Shown piece by piece: positions 60,877 to 64,000 of a stretch of DNA of 64,000 nt. The notes below the pieces were generated by a model. That model had not been told where the DNA came from. It searched no databases and worked only from the letters and a program-made list of their open reading frames with translations. The position numbers were made by a program, and so were the translations under genes. Source of the DNA: Ereboglobus luteus (GTDB taxonomy: Bacteria > Verrucomicrobiota > Verrucomicrobiia > Opitutales > Opitutaceae). Numbering within the stretch: position 1 is the first letter of the stretch; every line of letters begins with the position of its first letter. Location of the stretch: positions 3,452,501 through 3,516,500 of the forward strand of contig NZ_CP023004.1 in the NCBI RefSeq assembly GCF_003096195.1, written 5' to 3'.

Positions 60877-63141
60877 TCAGTTGATGTTCACCATGGAGCC
60901 TTGGATGGTGAGGATGGCGTCGGATTTGACCTCGGCCATGGCTCCGTGCATCGCGGCTTTTGCGGTGCCTTCGAGGGTGAGGTTTATGCCGGCTGTGATG
61001 TCGGTGTTCATGTCGGATTCGACGGCCGCGCCTGCCGTGCCCTTGGCGCTGAAGTTGCCCGTGGCCTCGATGGTGGTGTCACCTGTGGAGGTGACTCCAA
61101 ATTTGCCGCCGGCCTCGCTGGTGATGTCGCCTCCGCTGGTGTTGGCGATGCTGCCGTCGCCGTTGATGGCGATGTCGGCGGTGGTGCTGATTTTGATGCC
61201 GTCGGAGGTAATCGCTATAAAATGGTCGCCGACGTGGAGCGTGAGGTTTTCCTCGGCTTCGAGCACGATTTCCTTGGCCTTGAGGTAGCGTTGCTCGGTG
61301 ACGGCGGTGGCATGGTTTTTCTCGAATGTCTCGGCGACGTCCTCGGCGACTTTGAGCGAGGATTTACCGCCGATTTCGATGACGCGGGGGCCTTTGATCA
61401 TGATGTGCTGGCCGCCGCCTTCCTCGACTTCGCCTTTTGTCTGGCCGTCGGCTCCCTCGACGCCCTCGGCGCCGGCACCGATGCTGAGTTTGTGCATGCC
61501 GCCGATGGCTTCGTGATGGTCCTTGTGGATGAGTTCGAGACGGTCGTTGATGACAGTGAGGTGGGTGTCGTTGCCGACGTGCTCGACGCGGTCGTTGGCG
61601 GTGGTGATTTCGTGATCCTTGCCGGCGTGGATGAGGAGTTGTTCCTCGTCTTTTTTGTCCTCGAAGCGGACTTCGTTGTAAACCTCGCCCTCGGGGGTGG
61701 AGTGGGTTTTGATTGTGGAGCGGGTCTTGTGGTCGGGGAGGGCGTAAGGGGGAAGGTTTTCGGCGTTGTAGAGGCAGCCGGTGATGACGGGGCGGTCGGG
61801 GTGGCCGTCGAGGAATTCAACTATGACTTCCTGGCCGACGCGGGGGATAAAGAGGGTGCCGAAGTTTTTGCCGGTCCACATTTGCGCGGTGCGGAGGTAT
61901 ACGGTGCTGTCCTCTCCTTTTTTCTCGTCGTCGCGATCCCAGTGGAAGCGGACTTTGACGCAGCCGTATTCGTCGGTGTGGATTTCGTCGTCGTCGGCCC
62001 CGGTGACGATGGCGGAGTGCGGGCCGCGTAGGTCGGGGACCGGGGTGCGTTGAGGGGCGCGGTATTGTTGGTCGGCAAGGATGGCGGTGAGGCGGGACTG
62101 GAAGCTCGCCTCGGAAGGGGGCTCGCCGTCGGTGAACGGGGGATTTTCGGCGAAAATTTCGTTTTCGATGACGAGGTATTTTTTGTTGAAGGCGGTGTTT
62201 GGGTGGTTTTCGAGGGAGAAAGTGGTGCCGGTGGAGAGTGTGACTGCGGTGGTGGTGCCGGTATAGGTGTTGTGGTTGGCCTGGTGCGCGCCGAGGCGGA
62301 TTTTGGCGAGTTTGTCGCCGTCGGTGCTTTCGGCGAAAATACCGGGGTAGTCGAACATTTCCGCGTCGTCGCCTGTGTAGCCGCGGCTTTCGGTGGCGTT
62401 GGAGCGGAGGACGGTGGAGGGGCTTTTGTAGTTGTAGTCGGCGAGGACGTAGTTGCCGGGAACAGCATCGTTGCGCGCTCCCCAAGTCTGGATGCCTTGT
62501 TCGCTGCGTATGAGGCGCTTGTTGTGAAAGGAGATGGTGGCAGCGGCGGTTGCGTCGGAGTGCGAGCCGGGGGAGTCGCAGAGCACGAGCGTGTGTTTTC
62601 CGTCGGCGTGTTCAAAGTGGTAATAGATGCCCTCCTCCTCCATAAGGCGGGAGGCGAAGGCGAAGTCGGTTTCGCGGTATTGGACGCAATAGGGGCGCTC
62701 GGTGGTGCCGGAGTCGGAGGCGCTGTCCTTGTAGTCGCTTATGCCGGCGTCGGTTTTGATGATGTCGGAGAGGATGGATTTGGCGTCCTTTTTTTGAAAG
62801 ATGCGGCAGTCGGTGGTGAGCGAGGTGAGCCAAAGTTTGGGGACGATGACGGCCACGTAACAAGCGAGGGTGCCGGTGGAGCCGGTGCGTCCGAAGGTGC
62901 GCACGATGCCGTTGATGTAGCGGGTGCCGCCGTCCTTGATGGCGCTTTCGATTTCGACGGTCACGTCCTTGCCAAGGATATCCTTGTAGTCGATGTCGTT
63001 GTCCTCGCTCAGGAGAAAGGCCTCGTATTCAAAGAGCGTGCTGAGGCGTTCGATGCCGCGGATACTTTTGATGAGGAGCTTGTCCTTGCCGATCGGCGTG
63101 GTGATGCGCAGGAGGCGGTTGTCTTGTGTGTATTCGGACAT
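60877..63141 (-). CDS. vgrG: Type VI secretion spike protein VgrG (TssI)
   Basis: 754 residues. The N-terminal gp27-like part starts with ITTPIGKDKLLIKSIRGIER and has LMEEEGIYYHFEHADGKHTL (about 165-185). The gp5-like OB domain is HTDEYGCVKVRFHWDRDDEK (about 385-405), with FGTLFIPRVGQEVIVEFLDG, continuing HPDRPVITGCLYN. The C-terminus is a beta-helix of short repeats (HIMIKGPRVIEIGGKSSLKV, then ITSDGIKISTTADIAINGDG). There is no extra effector domain. It forms the trimeric tip of the secretion tube and is itself expelled. It is the second gene read from the right edge; no other core Tss gene is in the window. Confidence 0.95.
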   Translation of the reverse strand: MSEYTQDNRLLRITTPIGKDKLLIKSIRGIERLSTLFEYEAFLLSEDNDIDYKDILGKDVTVEIESAIKDGGTRYINGIVRTFGRTGSTGTLACYVAVIVPKLWLTSLTTDCRIFQKKDAKSILSDIIKTDAGISDYKDSASDSGTTERPYCVQYRETDFAFASRLMEEEGIYYHFEHADGKHTLVLCDSPGSHSDATAAATISFHNKRLIRSEQGIQTWGARNDAVPGNYVLADYNYKSPSTVLRSNATESRGYTGDDAEMFDYPGIFAESTDGDKLAKIRLGAHQANHNTYTGTTTAVTLSTGTTFSLENHPNTAFNKKYLVIENEIFAENPPFTDGEPPSEASFQSRLTAILADQQYRAPQRTPVPDLRGPHSAIVTGADDDEIHTDEYGCVKVRFHWDRDDEKKGEDSTVYLRTAQMWTGKNFGTLFIPRVGQEVIVEFLDGHPDRPVITGCLYNAENLPPYALPDHKTRSTIKTHSTPEGEVYNEVRFEDKKDEEQLLIHAGKDHEITTANDRVEHVGNDTHLTVINDRLELIHKDHHEAIGGMHKLSIGAGAEGVEGADGQTKGEVEEGGGQHIMIKGPRVIEIGGKSSLKVAEDVAETFEKNHATAVTEQRYLKAKEIVLEAEENLTLHVGDHFIAITSDGIKISTTADIAINGDGSIANTSGGDITSEAGGKFGVTSTGDTTIEATGNFSAKGTAGAAVESDMNTDITAGINLTLEGTAKAAMHGAMAEVKSDAILTIQGSMVNIN

Positions 63142-63192
63142 GGCGGAGAAAAGTTCTGAAAACCTGAAGTTCTGAATGTCGGGGTGGTGTCC

Positions 63193-63975
63193 TCACACCG
63201 CCTTTACCCCGCGGATTTTGTATTGTTCATTTTTCCAAGCGTTGACTGCGTTTTCCCAATGTTGCCCTGTCCGTAACAAGGTGGTGATTTCGCCAACAGC
63301 CCCGTCAAAATGTGCGAGTTTCAATTTCTTGGAGTCATACATGCTTTTCAGGTTTTTTAAAGCAGGCCCGGATATGTTTATCTCCAAAGCAAAATTTTTG
63401 TATGTGCGATAGGGATCTTCCTTATTGAAGATTGCCTTTAGGAAATCAGTATTTTCCTCAATATGCGCCGTCTTTGCATATTTCGAGAATATTTCATACG
63501 TGGGGCCGCCCCTGATCGCCTGCTCAATTGAGAGCTTCGTCATTTTTTCCGCGACACTGTCTATGCTGGCCTTGATCGGCTTAAGGCGTTCATAAGCACC
63601 CAGTAATGAGTTGAAGTAAGGTCCGTCGGGCTCAAATTCTTTAGCGCAGTCTTCCATCCGAGCGGCAAAATTTCTACCCCCGCCCGGCATGCCCCTGGCC
63701 TTTCGTATTGTTTTGCACGCGTCACCGACGGCCTTCAGGAATGGATTTATATATTTTGCATGAGTTTTATAAAAAACCTGCAAGCCGACATCACTTTTTT
63801 TATAATAACTCAAGGCGTTTTTAAATTCCGCCCACTTTATTTTTTTATATAACGATTCTATCTTATCCAGGGCGTTCCCCGTTCCTGTGTTCGGATACTT
63901 GGACGTTTTATCCCCAGCCTTGAGTGTTTTCCAGGCTTTGTGGGTGTGTGGCCATACAGGGCGGTCGGCAGGCAT
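63193..63975 (-). CDS. Helical hypothetical protein upstream of vgrG
   Basis: 260 residues from ATG 63975. Helical and Lys-rich (ALDKIESLYKKIKWAEFKNA, then LKAVGDACKTIRKARGMPGG), with WPHTHKAWKTLKAGD at the start and EDPYRTYKNFALEINISGPA near the end. No signal peptide, no known domain. It is 51 bp upstream of vgrG and reads into it. With at least four others in the cluster it shares size, charge and fold prediction, but obvious sequence identity is lacking. Possibly a T6SS adaptor, effector or immunity protein; not assignable. Confidence 0.7.
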   Translation of the reverse strand: MPADRPVWPHTHKAWKTLKAGDKTSKYPNTGTGNALDKIESLYKKIKWAEFKNALSYYKKSDVGLQVFYKTHAKYINPFLKAVGDACKTIRKARGMPGGGRNFAARMEDCAKEFEPDGPYFNSLLGAYERLKPIKASIDSVAEKMTKLSIEQAIRGGPTYEIFSKYAKTAHIEENTDFLKAIFNKEDPYRTYKNFALEINISGPALKNLKSMYDSKKLKLAHFDGAVGEITTLLRTGQHWENAVNAWKNEQYKIRGVKAV

Positions 63976-64000
63976 GATGAGTGGTCTCCTTTGTGTTTGG

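Overview
The window reads as a chromosomal piece of a GC-rich, Gram-negative bacterium of the Verrucomicrobia, most likely an Opitutaceae-type organism. The grounds are a SpoIIM-like/RDD pair next to a probable DUF58 gene, AMP nucleosidase of the short form, acyl-ACP thioesterase, outer-membrane efflux and type VI secretion genes, large palindromic intergenic repeats (TTAACCACGGAG, TTAACCGCAGAT and GGTAGGGC types), and GC-biased third positions that leave long open antisense frames. The taxon is inferred from gene content; there is no rRNA gene here.

Layout. 1-5700: core genes (DUF58 tail, SpoIIM-like and RDD membrane proteins, AMP nucleosidase, a tandem ribbon-helix-helix protein, acyl-ACP thioesterase, a methyltransferase). 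5710-5784: tRNA-Glu(CTC). 5785-14510: an integrative island, bounded by a 20-bp direct repeat copied from the tRNA 3' end. It holds a truncated integrase, fragments of phage head genes, a run of small coupled phage-type genes, a degenerate IS66 element, AT-rich orphan genes and a TIR-domain protein that may be a defence gene. 14673-26023: a hypothetical protein, GmhA, a CrtI-like oxidoreductase, then a TetR regulator (frameshifted) with a complete RND efflux operon (adaptor, pump, outer-membrane channel) and two small membrane proteins. 26119-31097: M20 dipeptidase, then iron uptake (DtxR/FeoA-type regulator plus FeoB) and a serine acetyltransferase remnant.

31124-40784: a tightly overlapping type I restriction-modification operon on the minus strand, hsdM-hsdS-(DUF262/HNH nuclease)-hsdR-(DUF45 metalloprotease). 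The GmrSD/SspE-like nuclease lies between hsdS and hsdR. 40939-47211: a fructan/sucrose locus (fructokinase, sugar porter, LamG-GH32 hydrolase, divergent GntR-LacI hybrid regulator). 47280-55261: tilS, ftsH with a strong terminator, a frameshifted sialidase, an NapH-like iron-sulfur membrane protein and a DUF362 protein. 55475-63975: a minus-strand VgrG-led cluster of at least six helical, lysine/alanine-rich proteins of no recognised family plus an HTH regulator. It is the best candidate in the window for an undescribed system.

A technical theme runs through the window. Five otherwise plausible genes are each broken by one missing base at or next to a G or C run. This looks more like consensus error than five independent pseudogenes, and any functional claim about those genes depends on it.
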